From Rhipicephalus microplus (taxonomy: Eukaryota > Arthropoda > Arachnida > Ixodida > Ixodidae), in the NCBI RefSeq assembly GCF_043290135.1, contig NC_134710.1, positions 460,079,376-460,143,375 of the forward strand: 64,000 bases of DNA, in the 5' to 3' direction. This document shows positions 1 through 11,460 of the stretch, in pieces. The notes under the pieces were generated by a model. It did no database searches and was not told where the DNA came from. It saw only the letters and a program-made list of their open reading frames with translations. A program made the translations under genes and the position numbers. Within the stretch, counting starts at the first letter, position 1; every line of letters starts with the position of its first letter.

Positions 1-1064
1 TTTGTGCGACGTACACCACCATAATAAAAGCAGCCTTGTTAGCCACTTCCGCATGATGGGGAAATAAGTGTTAGCGTAATATTCACAGTATTTCACCTTC
101 ACCTTCATTATCCGTGTATAATCATCACGGTAAACGTCATATTCGTTCGAAGCGTTCGTCTGGCGATTCCGCCTAATGAAAGCCGTCCCAACCCCAATGC
201 TGCTACTGTCTTGCAATATATCTAGCAGCCGCTATCTATCATCTTGACTGTCCGCCGATGGGACAACATCGTCTGCATGAAATAGACCAGGAAACTTCCA
301 CTGAACCATGGCGCCAGCCTGTTTATGTGACAGAATTAACCCAATGTTGCTACCCTCCAGCACTTCTGCCATCATCGCCATGGACAGCATAAATTACAGT
401 GGTGACAAACAATATTCCTGACTAAGGCCTTTGTTAATTTCAACACTGTCATTGCTAGTTATACCTTCCCAATCTATGTAAACTGTATTTTCTCTGTATA
501 TTTCGCTCAAAAGCTGTACACAGTCGTCACCTATGCCAACTTCCTTCAATATGTCCCACAAAATTTCCTTATTAGCGTTGTCATACGCCCCAGTGATGTC
601 CATATAAGCTACTTATAAGGGCCTCCTTTCTATTTGAGATATTTTTATACACACAGTAAGAACAAATAGGTTATCCTCTAACTGCCTGTCAATTTGGAAT
701 CCATTATGAAGTTCTCTCAAAATATCATTTTGCTCTGCCCACGCTTCTACTTTTAATTTAAATGCCTTTTCTGCCAGCCCATCTGACACATATGTAATGG
801 TAAGTGAATGTTAACCTCTTCTCCCTTGCCTTTGTAGAATAAGTTCATTCTACTTTTATGCAAAGTGTCTGGTATTTCCTTCTCCTGTAAGAACCCTTCT
901 GCGGACTTCAGCAAAGATTCTTTAGTGTTATGTTCTTGTTCATTAATAAAGCGGACGAGACCGCCATCTAAGCCCTGAGTAGTGCGCTTAGGAATTTCGG
1001 CTTTGACCTTCTTTCGAATAAAATTCTCAAGTACTACCTCTTCCTTGGTGACACTCTTTTCCAT
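1..1064 (-). pseudogene. Reverse transcriptase remnant of LINE, copy A
   Basis: Fragments on the minus strand read as RT fingers and palm. 753-1064 has RMNLFYKGKG (RT block 1/2, compare SRMSMIYKGKG in copy B). 394-603 has MDITGAYDNANKEILWDIL (motif A; the catalytic D is followed by ITGAYDN) and GLSQEYCLSPL (motif B, normally GxxQGxxLSP). In the first 390 bases a further stretch has FHADDVV, a variant of the YADD catalytic motif C. Stops and frame breaks separate all three. The thumb and 3' UTR are outside the window. Confidence 0.7.
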
Positions 1065-1729
1065 ACTTTTACTTCCCGGAAAAGTCCCCTGAGTGACTTT
1101 TTTAAAGCGATTCTGCTGTTACCTTTCGCATATAACTTAGCGCTTCGTACCCTTCCAATTTACCTCTTCCTTCATCTGCCATAGGTTTTTTCATTTTGAC
1201 AGACTTCCTACCTAGCGCTTTTAAGTGGCTCCAAAATAGTCTAGGCGTGGCCTTCTTTTCGTGCATCTGCCATCAAGGGTTTACTTTTACCTTTATTTTT
1301 GCCCCAACCAACCCCTGCACGATGGCTTTTTCCCTATATATATTTCCCACATTTGGCTTAGTTCATCCTGTGGCCACTTCCTTTTTGCCAGCCTGTGATC
1401 CTGTGATACCTCACGTCGCTCCTCGATCGCTTCGCACATTTCTCTGTTCCACCAAATATTTGGCGTTTTCTTTCTTTTCTAGCAAGTAGTTTTCTTCTCT
1501 TTTTCCGTCTGCCTTGTCATTACATGTAACAGCTCAATATACTGCCAGTCTTTGCCCGGTAGTTTTCTACTTCTTCCTCGACTTGTGTGTATATTCGTTA
1601 CCAGTGCGTCATTCAAATACGAGCTTCGTAATTTTCATTCTATGCCTTAATTTTCAGTTTTACATCCAATTTGTAGCATTATGCGTTAAAGATCACTACC
1701 CAAGCTGTTGATGCCTTCCTCGTCTATTC

Positions 1730-2471
1730 TCAGTTCTCCAAATTGGCAATAGATTCCCTCTGGCATAAGGCAATATTCAATGCTCGATTGCCTGTGTCCA
1801 ACTTCCCACGTGATTCGCCCCTCAAATTAGGCCCCGCGTTAAGCATCCAAAGATTATGTTGCTCGCAGAGATCTAGCAATAACCTTCCATTAGTGTCTGA
1901 ATATCCGTCAAGGTCCTGTATGTGAGCTTTGATGTTCCCTAGAAGCAATATTTTGGCCTCATGACCAAATTGTTGGATATCGGTGCTTGTGCAATTCACT
2001 ATCTCCAGATTCTTTTCCTTGCAGCTATTTCCCGTCCACAAGTAAGCTACACGTAGCCACGTTTTCTTTTCCCCTACTGTGCCAGAAACCCAGATGGGCT
2101 CTGAACACGTTTGCTTTAGTCTATCCCCTTTGCCTTTGCTATGGATTAGCATTTCATTATTATGCACCTTTCCTTTCTGATATTATTCTGTTGCATCCTT
2201 TCGAAGTATAATTCAGAAGCTCTGGTGGCTCTTCCAAATCACTAAGGTTTGTTTCTGTAACCTCACAAACACCTATCTGTTCCTTGTTTAACTGCTCGTC
2301 AATCTCTAACAGTTTTGCCTTTTTTCTGCCGCCATGCATGTCAAAGCTAATTGGAACACATGCCTTCTCATTTCTGTAGCCTTTTCTCTGGTTTTTCGCT
2401 TTACCTCCTGTCAAAGAGTTCCCCAGGTTGTTTTGCTCGTCACTAGATATTCTGGACCTCGAAGGCTCCAC
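1730..2471 (-). pseudogene. Apurinic-like endonuclease domain of LINE, copy A
   Basis: Two open stretches (2160-2471 and 1730-2167) together span an EEP-type endonuclease. The first contains IGVCEVTETNL, matching the conserved Glu-Thr block (VxxxxETxL) that binds metal. The second contains ILLLGNIKAHIQDLDGYSD, which corresponds to the GDFNAH block with Asp changed to Asn-Ile, so the catalytic site is damaged. Its final part (LDTGNRALNIAL) corresponds to the usual substrate-loop TxxxxSxIDY region. The protein would nick target DNA to prime reverse transcription. The two frames overlap around 2160-2167, indicating a frameshift. Confidence 0.65.
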
Positions 2472-2505
2472 GTGCCCCCCAAAATGCTACCGCACGTCCT
2501 GAAAG

Positions 2506-2990
2506 TCACCAACCCACCTCATGACTTAGCCTCCTATTGAAATGAATTCTGTCACGTTGAGCCTCCCGCACCCCCCCCCCCCCCCCCCTATGCACCTCTC
2601 TGTTTATTTCAATTACCTCAAAGCCTTTATCTTGACTTATCTGCCATATCTTTTTGCGTCGACAACCACTCTGCAGGTAGCCGTCACGCGCCGGTACCTG
2701 CGGTATCATGCATACCACTACCAATAATTAAGGGGAAATGGCACATGTCATTGATCCCTTTGGCCATGGTGGTCGCTGATCTTGCCGATTGTTTATTCAA
2801 GACATCGCTTAGACCACCCGCAATTATCACAATGTTTCGTCCATTAGCTTTAGTTGGGAGTTTTGCGCTCGCGTGCCTCATCACCGATTCCACTTTATGT
2901 TCTGGGAACACCCCAATAGAAACCTTCTTGTCACCTCTTACCCTCTTTTTGATTGCTTCTGCGCATTGATTTAAATTTGAGTCTCTTGCG
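2506..2990 (-). pseudogene. SGNH-esterase-like domain of LINE, copy A
   Basis: Three blocks of an SGNH (GDSL) hydrolase fold can be seen in order, in different frames because of small breaks. They are a DSNLNQC-like block near 2970-2985 (block I, Asp-Ser), IVIIAGGLSDVL in 2684-2911 (block III, usually G-x-N-D, here Ser for Asn), and RDRIHF at about 2539-2556 (block V, Asp-x-x-His). Copy B keeps GGLNDVL, the better block III. Esterase domains of this type are known in ORF1 of some CR1-like LINEs; the substrate is not established. An 18-base C run at 2571-2588 encodes a poly-Gly stretch just before block V, probably from repeat slippage. Confidence 0.55.
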
Positions 2991-3138
2991 ATTATTGCTC
3001 CGACGTTTTTGCTAGAGTGTTGTGCACCTGGAGGTTACTTACACTTGTACCGCCGGCTTCTTTGACCCCTCCGACCCCCACAACTACTTTGCTGAGGCTG
3101 GGTCCTTTTACCATTGAACCAATTGAACCTGTTTTTTC

Positions 3139-3483
3139 TTAACCTGTCCCCTTTTTCCTCTGTGCTGTTCTGGGTGCTGTTTCCCAACCGTTCTCACCAT
3201 CGGCTGCTCTTTTGTTCATCTCGCCCACCTTCGCAGGTGTCTCATTGGCTGACCTAAGCCTTTCTCCCATAGCCTTCGTTTTTTCTTGCTTTGTCGCCAA
3301 CACAGTTTCTAGCTCTGCGATTCTCATCATCAGTTCTGTATAGGCAACCATCATTTTCTCTAATTTTTCCTCGACCTTACATTGGTCACACTTCGCGCCA
3401 GCTTCCTCTGCATTTACATTCACACTACCTTTGATTTTTGAACCCATCCCACATCCTGAACAATTTGCAGTCTTTTTCACCAT
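3139..3483 (-). pseudogene. LINE N-terminal zinc-finger/coiled-coil region, copy A
   Basis: A 114-codon stretch from ATG at 3483. Near the N-terminus are two Cys pairs (NCSGCG about residue 8, KCDQC about residue 32), a C-x2-C...C-x2-C spacing that could bind zinc. A charged, heptad-like helix follows (VEEKLEKMMVAYTELMMRIA onward), probably a trimer or dimer coiled coil as in many LINE ORF1 proteins. The same layout occurs at 33781-34050 in copy B, although copy B's reading starts just after the first Cys pair. The role is probably RNA binding or particle assembly; that is inference from ORF1 proteins in general. Downstream the frame breaks before the esterase blocks. Confidence 0.6.
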
Positions 3484-3697
3484 GCCTTATTTACAGTATT
3501 TTGACACGAATTCACAAGTGTCCACGACTGGCTCAATTGTGCCGCATGACATTTACAGGACGCGACGTACGACGAACACTCCTCTAAGTAAAAAAGGTCT
3601 AGCTCCACTACAAAAAAATTATGTGGTCAGTGTACCTCCACACACACACGAACACAAGAACAAGAAAAACACATGAACAAGAAAGATACCTGGTGAC

Positions 3698-4739
3698 TAA
3701 CCCGCAACCACCGTAGAACGTAATAGGTGCAAAAAGGTTTACACTATTGCCTTATTAATAACAACAAGCTCGAAGCATGCAGAAACACTTATCTGCACAG
3801 TCGATCCGGAGACCTCACAAAACACATCTATAGACCACCAAATTAACTGTCCAATCTCGAGATCTTAGAGTGGCGTTTTCGTGCGTGGAACGGCAATTTG
3901 TCGACGCCACTCCAAGCACGCTGCAGCAGCCGCTGCTTCTGTGGGAGCATCGTATGCTATTGGCGAGGACATTGTCCAACGAACAGCCTCGCGAGGGTCA
4001 ACACTTGCAACGAATGTTTTGGAGGGCAATTATGAGTTTTTCTAGTTGCGGCACTATCTACAGAGCCAAGAATTCTTCTAGATAGCCGACGAGTGCGCCG
4101 ATGCCATCGACCGCATTGCAGGTAAGAAAGTGAAACTGTGTGAATGTTCTCGTTCGTCATCTGCAGTTTCCACCATGCGATACCAAATAGTTCGGGTGTT
4201 TTTTTTGACATTTCAATAAGCGTGACGTTCTCCAGCATCTACAAGCATGTAAGTACAGCTTGCTAATCATTGCGGTATCTGATCAACGGCGCGGTGATGT
4301 ACGACGCAGGTGAAGTTGTTGAATGGTTAGTCGGTGGAGTCAATGGAGGTCTCATAAACATCGGGGCTCTGGTCCTGCAAACACGTGGTCTTCCGAACCC
4401 ACCCCACAACGTCCCCATGGTGATCAAGTGCTGCGCAAGGGTGAAGTACTAATCTGTGCCTCGTGGTTCATCCGCCACTGAAAAGGACGTTAGCTTTCAC
4501 AACAATTCTAAAGAGAAGGGCACGTGTGCCCTTCATCTTATGATATTTTTTCTCCAACACAACGATTGGGGCAGTACACGCGAGTACATGACTGAAAATC
4601 ACTTATATTTGCCACTCTGGCATTCGCAAACAAAGCATGAGATATTTACTGCATAGCAGCATAAAATTACCAAATTTAAGATAACAGTCTTCGGATGGCA
4701 GCTATGGGCGTCGGCAGGGCGCAAGCTTGCGATGTATCA
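3698..4739. other. No recognised gene
   Basis: Only short open stretches without recognisable motifs are seen on either strand. The block 3870-4130 has a higher GC content and could be a decayed repeat, but I could not match it to any family in the window. Confidence 0.4.
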
Positions 4740-4755
4740 CAGTAAGAGGAGTGTT

Positions 4756-4989
4756 CATTGATTTGTGGGGTTTAACGTCCCAAAACCAGCATATGATAAT
4801 GAGAGACGCGGTAGCGGAGGGCTCCGCAAATTTCGACCACCTGGGGTTTTAACGTGCGCCCAAATCTGAGCGCACGGGCCTAAAACATTTCCGCCTCCAT
4901 CGGAAATGCAGCCGCCGAAGCCGTGATTTGATCCCGTGACCTGCGGGTCAGCAGCCGAGTACCTTAACCACTAGGCCACCGTGGCGGGG
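4756..4989 (-). mobile_element. Ruka-like tRNA-derived SINE, full length
   Basis: Minus-strand copy. The tRNA-like head is at the right end (box B and box A complements near 4925-4980), and the tail reads GTTTAACGTCCCAAAACC on the plus strand. A perfect 15-16 bp target duplication (CAGTAAGAGGAGTGTT) flanks it at 4740-4755 and 4990-5005, which fixes both ends and shows LINE-type target-primed insertion. Confidence 0.9.
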
Positions 4990-5005
4990 CAGTAAGAGGA
5001 GTGTT

Positions 5006-5589
5006 GAGAGAGGGACAAGTGCTGATGTGACGCTGGGAGGGGGCAAATTCTGTCTTATTGCACCTCCTCGCCGATGCTAATGGGCTGCAGTTTGTCTCAG
5101 TAATGTTTGTTCAGTGTGAGTGACATTACGAAGTAGTTCATACATATACCGCACAGGGCCGCCGCTTGGGTATACGAAGATGTCAAATAGTTATCGCTTT
5201 ATATATATCTATATATAGTGTTCCGAAGAGAGAGGCCCCGCAGGCCTCTTGGCTAGCGTGTTGCGGGGGCCAACGCCGGGCAGGGAGCATCCTGGCAGTG
5301 GTAAGGCAAAGGGCAGCCAGAAGTAAACAAAGCGTTTCTTTTACAACCGATTGTTACACATGGCCAGGACGTACATGGCTGTAGGGGCCGTTTATTCGGT
5401 CACGACGGGAAGCGTCAAAGCGGCCAACAGGTTGATCGCAGCGTCGTTCTTTTTCCTATTTCTTCAGCTCGGGGCGGCAGGCACGTTCATCCATCTTCGT
5501 TTTCTTTCCAGGTATGCGCAACATTCCTCTGCTCGCAGAAGAAGCCCACCCCCGGGCGATTCAATCGATTCACCTTGGTGTGTACAGCT
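5006..5589 (-). other. Possible LTR or 3' flank of the minus-strand Gypsy remnant
   Basis: This stretch lies directly downstream of the minus-strand integrase end. On the minus strand it holds an AATAAA-type signal near 5387 followed by a GC-rich block, as in an LTR R region. No second LTR copy exists in the window, so the call is weak. A short TA-rich run lies near 5200-5217. Confidence 0.25.
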
Positions 5590-7530
5590 TCAGTCGAGTG
5601 ACTTGGACTGCTTGAGTTTAGCTGCTCTTCTACGATTTCTCGTTAAGCAAGCTATTGCGTACGTGACTCCCGTAAGCTTGTTTAGAACAAGAAACAGTCC
5701 GTGATATGTGGCCAGAAACTTTTGGCATAACCCGCGTTTTCGTACCGGAGTCCAGAGCCACACTAAGTCACCCGGATGGTAAGTTACATGCCGGTGGCGG
5801 ACAACGTAGCGTGCCTTAGATCGGTCTGGTGAAGCTCAAGTGCGTAAATGAGCAATACAATGTGCGTCTTCTGCAAGGCAGAGGATTTCGGCGACAGAGA
5901 GGTTCTCGTGCGTCGAGAATGGCAAAACTGTGTCGAGCTTGTGCTGCGGCAGTCGTGCGTACATCAAGGAAAAGAGTCTATTGCCAGTTGTCTCGTGCTT
6001 TGCGGTGTTGAACGCGTACGTTATAAATGGTAGCACATCATCCCAGCTCTTTTGGTCAGATTGCACAGACATAGAGAGCATGTTTACAATTCTTCAATTA
6101 GTGCGCTCCGTGAGCCCATTCGTTTGGGGATAATATGGCGACTAGTAACGAAGGCGGGACTCACTCAATCGAAGCAGCTCTTCTACTACATTGGCCGTGA
6201 ATTGCCGTCCACGATCACTGATGATCACGTGAGGTAGGCCATGTCGGATTATAACCTCCTGCAGCAGGAACACAGAGGTCACTAGCAGTTGCGGTTGGTA
6301 TGGCTGCCATCTCGCAGTATTGTGGGAGGTAATCGACGCATACAATTATTCAGCGATTGCCCTTAGCTGACCTTGGAAAATGGCCCACGAGGTCAATGCC
6401 CACTTGTGGGAATGGTGTGCTGGGAAGTGGCAGGGGCTGTAGAAGGCCACCCGGAGCAGTGGATGGCCGTTTGTCGCGCTGACACTGCGTGCAGCTGGCC
6501 ACATACACCTAGACAGACTGTCGCATTCTAGGCCAATAAAAGCGTTCCTTAGCATGGTAGAACGTCCGCGCAGAGCCTAAATGTCTGGGCTTAAGATCGT
6601 CGTACATAGCACTTATCACCACTGGCTGAGGGCTTTCCGGCACCACCAGGAGGAAACGTGCGCCACTGCTGGAACTATTTTTATACTTGAGTCTGTTCGG
6701 AAGAAAAAATTGCATGCTGTATGAGCTGTGCAGAGCGATGATAGTTTGGTGTCCTTTTGCTGTTGTTCTTTCAAAGTGTGGAGGTCGGGAAACTTTGGTG
6801 ACGAAGCTACGAGGTGGTCGACGTACTTGGCGTCACACTCTGTAGCTCCGCCGCGGTGGTCTAGTGGCTGAAGTACCCGACTGCTGACCCACAGGTCGCG
6901 GGTTCAAATCCCGGATGCGGTGGCTGCATATCCGATGGAGGCGGAAATGTTGTAGGCCCATGTGCTCAGATTTGGGTGCACGTTAAAGAACCCCAGGTGG
7001 TCTAAATTTCCGGAGCCCTCCACTACGGCGTCTCGCACAATCATATGGTGGTTTTGGGACGTTAAACCCCACAAATATAGAAATAAATCACACTCTGTAG
7101 TGCACGGTGGCATACGTGAAAAGCAATCTGCGTTGGCATGTCGTCGACCGCTTTTATACGACACTGGGAAGTTATACTCTTGGAGCCGAAGTGCCAAGCT
7201 CGCTAGACGGTCGCAAGGGTCCCTGAAGGTTGACGAGCCAACACAATCTGTAGTGGTCGGTGATGACTCTAAATGGGCGTCCATATAGGTAAAACCGAAA
7301 CTGCTGAATTTCAAATACTACCACGAGGCATTCTTGTTCTGTGAAAATGTAGTTCAGCTCGGGCCTACTCAAAGAGTGACTGGCGTATGCAATCACTTGT
7401 TTGCGGTTACCGGATGCGTTGAACTAGGGCGGCATCAATTTCTATGCCACTGGCATCTATGTGCAGTTCTGTTGGAGTTGATGGGTTGAAGTGTTGAAGA
7501 TCATGTGGCGTGAGGAGTAACTTCAGTTGA
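5590..7530 (-). pseudogene. Gypsy-type pol remnant (RNase H, integrase)
   Basis: Minus-strand fragments in order: the RNase H start with an IDASG catalytic Asp block near 7450 and ITDHYRLCWLVNL in 7172-7396; an integrase HHCC part with HAKERFYWPRM (6509-6715); an integrase core with IISDRGRQFTANVV (6142-6345, second catalytic Asp); the core end with FITYAFNTAKHETTG (5836-6081); and a C-terminal GPF-like module near 5700-5800. It is clearly the same family as the plus-strand pol at 47780-51197. Gag, protease and RT are absent upstream, so it is 5'-truncated as well as frame-broken. A SINE at 6846-7087 splits the RNase H from the integrase. Confidence 0.8.
6846..7087 (+). mobile_element. Ruka-like SINE, full length, inside Gypsy pol
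   Basis: The plus-strand head starts CCGCGGTGGTCTAGTGGC, with the box B-like GGTTCAAATCC at about 6901. The 3' tail is GGGACGTTAAACCCCACAAA. A perfect 13-bp duplication TCACACTCTGTAG lies at 6833-6845 and 7088-7100. It inserted into the decayed Gypsy copy, so it is younger than that copy. Confidence 0.9.
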
Positions 7531-8395
7531 CAAAAAGAGGAGTCGCGCTCCGGAGTCTACTCGAAGGGAATAATTTTTTGTAGCAAAGATGGGAGCGGAT
7601 ACGCGACATATTCAAATTTGAGTATAATCAACGAAAATAGGAGCAAAGCCCGAGAAAAATACGGAGCACCAGGTATGTGCAACAATATGTAAAGAATGGG
7701 GAAGAGGAAGACGCCCGACGATAGTGGAGTGTAAGGTGGGCATAGCAAAAGTCATTGTAAGCGATGTGCTAGCTGCACACAGTTGACGAAGACGTGGGGC
7801 GTTTTTCCTCTAAGAGCCTGACTATCCACTCCTTCCCCAGCTTCAGGTTGTAGGATAGCTGTGAAAGCTAACGCCCTTTTAACGTGTGGGAGATCATATA
7901 GAAGCACAGAGCAGTACTTCACCGTTGCGCTGCACTTGCCGCGGATACAAGTGGCCGCAGTTTTAAGAAATAGGACGCTATGATTTTAAATTTAGCGCTA
8001 AAAACAGCCACTAACGGTTGTTAGAACCATGTCGGTAGCCACCACACCCAATATAACCAATTAAACGACTTGTTTGCCGAGTTTCACTACGACGGTGGGT
8101 TCTACACGGTAACGCGCTTCTAAAGCGCGCGAACGCTCGACGTAACGCCATACAAGTGCGGTTCGCAGCGCTGCCATCGGTCACACACCAGGCTCATAGA
8201 GTCGAAAATGAACTTCCACCTCGTCTGGGTCACCAATTCGCCCACCTATAAAACCTCCTCAAGGCTTCAAGCGTAGTCAAGAAGTGGCTGAAGTGGCTGA
8301 AGTGGCCACACCGCGATTACATCGAAATGAACACAGAGGACACGCTTACACCTCACTGTATTCCCCTCCTCTCGTCCCCTTTCTTCTACAACACG
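7531..8395. other. No recognised gene
   Basis: No long frame, no domain and no SINE are visible here. A short direct repeat (GTGGCTGAA units) lies at 8283-8306. Confidence 0.4.
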
Positions 8396-9750
8396 CTAGC
8401 TCGAGTAAATGCGTCACCGAGTGATGGTGGTATCACCCAAAGTGGATATCGCGTGAATCTTGCGTACTTGAGTCATTTTTGGGTGCCTAATTGTTATTTC
8501 GTCTTCACTGTTCTTATTGATTGGATGAAGAAGAAGTGTTGCCTTCGAATAGTGGTGGGACGCTGATGTGCGATCGAGTGCCTAGATACGCGGGGTCGCC
8601 ATGGAACGGTTGTGCAGCGCGAGCAGTGGGTGTTTAGTAGCAGACGCTTCCAGGGTCGCCCTTGGTAGGCGAGAGGAGGGGAGTGGCAGTTGGCACGAGG
8701 CGCGAGCATGTGCATTGGGTTTTCCGACGCCGCCGTAGAGGGCGGATTCGCGAGTAAGTGGGACTATAAAATTCTCCGCATTTAAGGGATCCCCGCCATA
8801 TCAATAAAGTGAATGACATGTTAGAGGAGCTTGCTTGGGGGTCCACGGGGCGTTTCTTGACGAGACCTATCTTTTGGGAAGGCTTATTAACGACTTCTTT
8901 TAATGAAAGCCCACTACTTCGAAGCGAACAGCCTGGGGAATGATGCGTAAGTCAAAGGCAGTGTTTTAGAGCCGATTCCGCAGCCTACACTGCTTAGTGT
9001 AGGCCACGTTGATCGGCACATAACACCTGCGCCTTCAAGCCATGCTGACCACTGCCGCGAATCAAATGCCTAACGCTCATAAAAGGCAGACGTGTAGCTA
9101 CCTGACGTTTTTCAACGGGTTTCAGAGCAAGCAGATGAGGGTCTTGAAAGGATATCGGCACCCTTGCGCAACACTCATCGCAGGAACTTCAAACGTGCTG
9201 CCCTACCTACGAATAGACAAGAACGATGTGGATATTGTCGCGAGAAGGCGAGCATGCGGACCGTTTAAAACCGGTGCCTTCTAGGGTGTCTCGATGTCCT
9301 GTTTTGGAACAGAGTGGAGACGGCGCTTTTGTGAACGCCATATTGGTGCAAAAGTTAACGTTCACTGGGATTGCCTGGCTTTACCAGAGAGATGGCGTGC
9401 GGTGAAATTCGCCGTAATTTGGCTCAGTTTATCCTTTCTGTCAGTTGGGCTTGCACATGTAATGTGGTAACAGAGAGGTTAGGCTGCAATTATTATGCAC
9501 AAACATTTAATGGCAAAGTCAACGCACTTATAATAAATTATCCGCCGGTATATGTCACTGGCTGCGTAGGTCCTCGCGCTCTCGTGGCCTATTGATTAGA
9601 TTGACGAGTACCACAATTCACATTACTTTACAAGAGCACGTGGAAAGTAAATGACTGCTCATTACGTTAAAATCATGATACGCCTTTAGGCTGTACCTTG
9701 ACATACATGGCATGGTCAAAGATTTAGAACAGCTGTTTGGTCAACTTCAT

Positions 9751-10330
9751 GTATACCAAAGCTGACATGGCATAAGAATATGAGAGAAATATACATGACT
9801 GCCCATAACATCAGAACATTTCTGATGCATGTCATAAGCCATGACATACATGACAAAGTTATGGAACTCTTACGGTGGCCTTATTAACTTTATGTGAACC
9901 GGAACTGGCACAGCATAATAGGAGCGTTTGCATGGCTAAGAAGAATGGCTGGTCATAACACAAAAGTTATGTGCTGAATGCCATGTGTGCCATGACACAC
10001 ATGACACAGTCATAATGGTTTAACGTCTTTTTTGATTACATTATGTGTACCAAAATTGACAGGCGTCATTACAGCGTAACACGAAAAAGGACTGGTCATA
10101 GCAACAAGAAGATGCAATGCATGTGATGTACGCCATGACATATATTACAGTTATAGAGCTCTATTGGCGGTTTGATTATTTTGTTGAGTACGAGAATTTG
10201 CAAGGCATTCTATGAGAATATGAACCCAATAAAAAGTTCATAATAACATGAAAACTTTGTCATGCATGTCATTAAGGCTATGGCATGTTGTTACGAGGCC
10301 GTGGGCATGATCCCGTCATCGCAGAAGAGT
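9751..10330 (+). repeat. Degenerate ~145-bp tandem repeat, about 4 units
   Basis: A motif of the form GTAYCRAARYTGACA...CATGACATACATGACA recurs with starts near 9751, 9893, 10046 and 10182 (spacing about 142, 153, 136). Each unit carries CATGCATGTCAT-like palindromic words and an ACTGGTCATAACA-like word. The same array, with the same unit order, is in copy B at 44420-44960. Confidence 0.6.
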
Positions 10331-10407
10331 CGACGAAAAACAAAAGCGGACTTTGAAAGTCAGCTAGTTGTAAATATTGTAAATATACATGCTTTTGTTT
10401 TCCCATG

Positions 10408-10513
10408 ATTGATATGTGGTATTTAATGTCCCAAAACCACCATATGGTTATGAGAGACGCCGTAGTGGAGTGCTCCGGAAATTTTGACCACCAGGGGTTC
10501 TTTAACGTGATGC
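10408..10513 (-). mobile_element. 5'-truncated Ruka-like SINE in copy A
   Basis: Only the tail half is present (minus strand, no tRNA-like head). A diverged flanking duplication (ATGCTTTTGTTTTCC at 10389 onward, ATGCTTTAGTCTTCC just after the element) suggests an insertion. Copy B has the uninterrupted sequence TTTAGTCTTCC at about 45067, so the insertion came after the two copies separated. Confidence 0.75.
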
Positions 10514-10639
10514 TTTAGTCTTCCACGTATTTGTGATCACTCTGAAAAATTGCTTGATGCGCGGGGCAAACGAAGCGCTGTACAGCGAAGTTCCGCAGTA
10601 GTCATCAAATCGGAATTTTCGTGACAAAACACGGGATGA

Positions 10640-11460
10640 TCCCACGTACCCTTATCCATCAGCCACGGCAAAGCCTGAACCGTCTGCAAAACCAACCAGG
10701 GACGTGCTAGCGCATCCGCAGCACCAAGAAACGTTCTGCGGTACGGACGAAGTTGAAATTTACGATAGCATAGCCGACTATGAACTTACCAGTGCGCTCT
10801 ATTGATACGACCTGACTGTCATGCTGCTCAACATCCTGTTTCACCTGAAAGGCACGGCTAATATGTGGTATGATAATCATGATCACGATAGCGGAAGTTG
10901 GGACACTTTCAAGGAGAAGCTTCGCGAGTTATTTGGGAGTCCTATTGATCGAAAGGCGGCTGCAAAGACGGAGTTAAGCATACGTGCTCAGACGTCCACG
11001 GAGCCGTATACCTCGTATATTCCGAATGTGCTGTCTCTATGTCGTGAAGTCGAAAACGACATTTTGGAGGCGGACAAGGTGTGCCACGTGCTCAAGGGGA
11101 GAGGGGGCGACGCGTTCAAGCGGCTAATGTACCAGAATCATATGACCGTCAAGAAAATCTTATAGGATTGCCAGCGTTTTAAACTGGCCAAAAGCAAGCG
11201 TATTGCAAGATCATTCCCTCGACTGCAAAACAGCGGTGCGACGTCTGCAAAAATGTAATGACTTCTCATTTGCATTCTTCACCGGCGTCGGAAATTACAC
11301 GAATTGTACGACGCGAAGTCGGAGTGATTGCCCCCTTTTTTCTACCAACAGCCACGTCGACGCGAACGTGCCTCAGACTTTCTTGCTTCAGTCGATTGTA
11401 CCGGAAGAGCTCAGAAATTTGGGCTTCGCTGCTCTCACGTGGACTCATCGCTGTATATGA
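10640..11460 (+). pseudogene. Gypsy gag remnant, copy A
   Basis: The longest open part (10821-11165) contains LLNILFHLKGTANMWYDN and WDTFKEKLRELFGSP, the pattern of a retrotransposon gag capsid (LxGxAxxWY, then WxxFKxxLxxxFG). The upstream frame (FCGTDEVEIYDSIADYE) belongs to the same protein but is separated by a stop. Downstream, an RRRE-type and a QSIVPEELRNLG stretch continue in other frames. No zinc knuckle is left. It is homologous to 45215-46430. Confidence 0.7.

Larger units (their letters stand above)
1..3697 (-). mobile_element. Esterase-domain LINE, copy A (3' end beyond window)
   Basis: Read on the minus strand, this is one non-LTR retrotransposon in order: 5' leader (3484-3697), zinc finger plus coiled coil, SGNH-esterase-like domain, endonuclease and reverse transcriptase. 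The 5' boundary is set by similarity to copy B at 33546, where both leaders share a CACCAGGTAT block. Frames are broken repeatedly, so it is dead. The RT runs off the left edge. The clade is uncertain: an esterase domain ahead of the endonuclease is known from CR1/L2-type elements, which makes that the first guess. Confidence 0.8.

Noticed and set aside
6846..6930. A tRNA gene (box A and box B present)
   Set aside because: It is the tRNA-like head of a SINE with a flanking duplication and many sister copies.
9042..9284. An 80-codon frame with a similar one at 43490-43708
   Set aside because: A second frame in the same DNA is equally conserved between the copies, so the similarity is of nucleotides, not protein selection.
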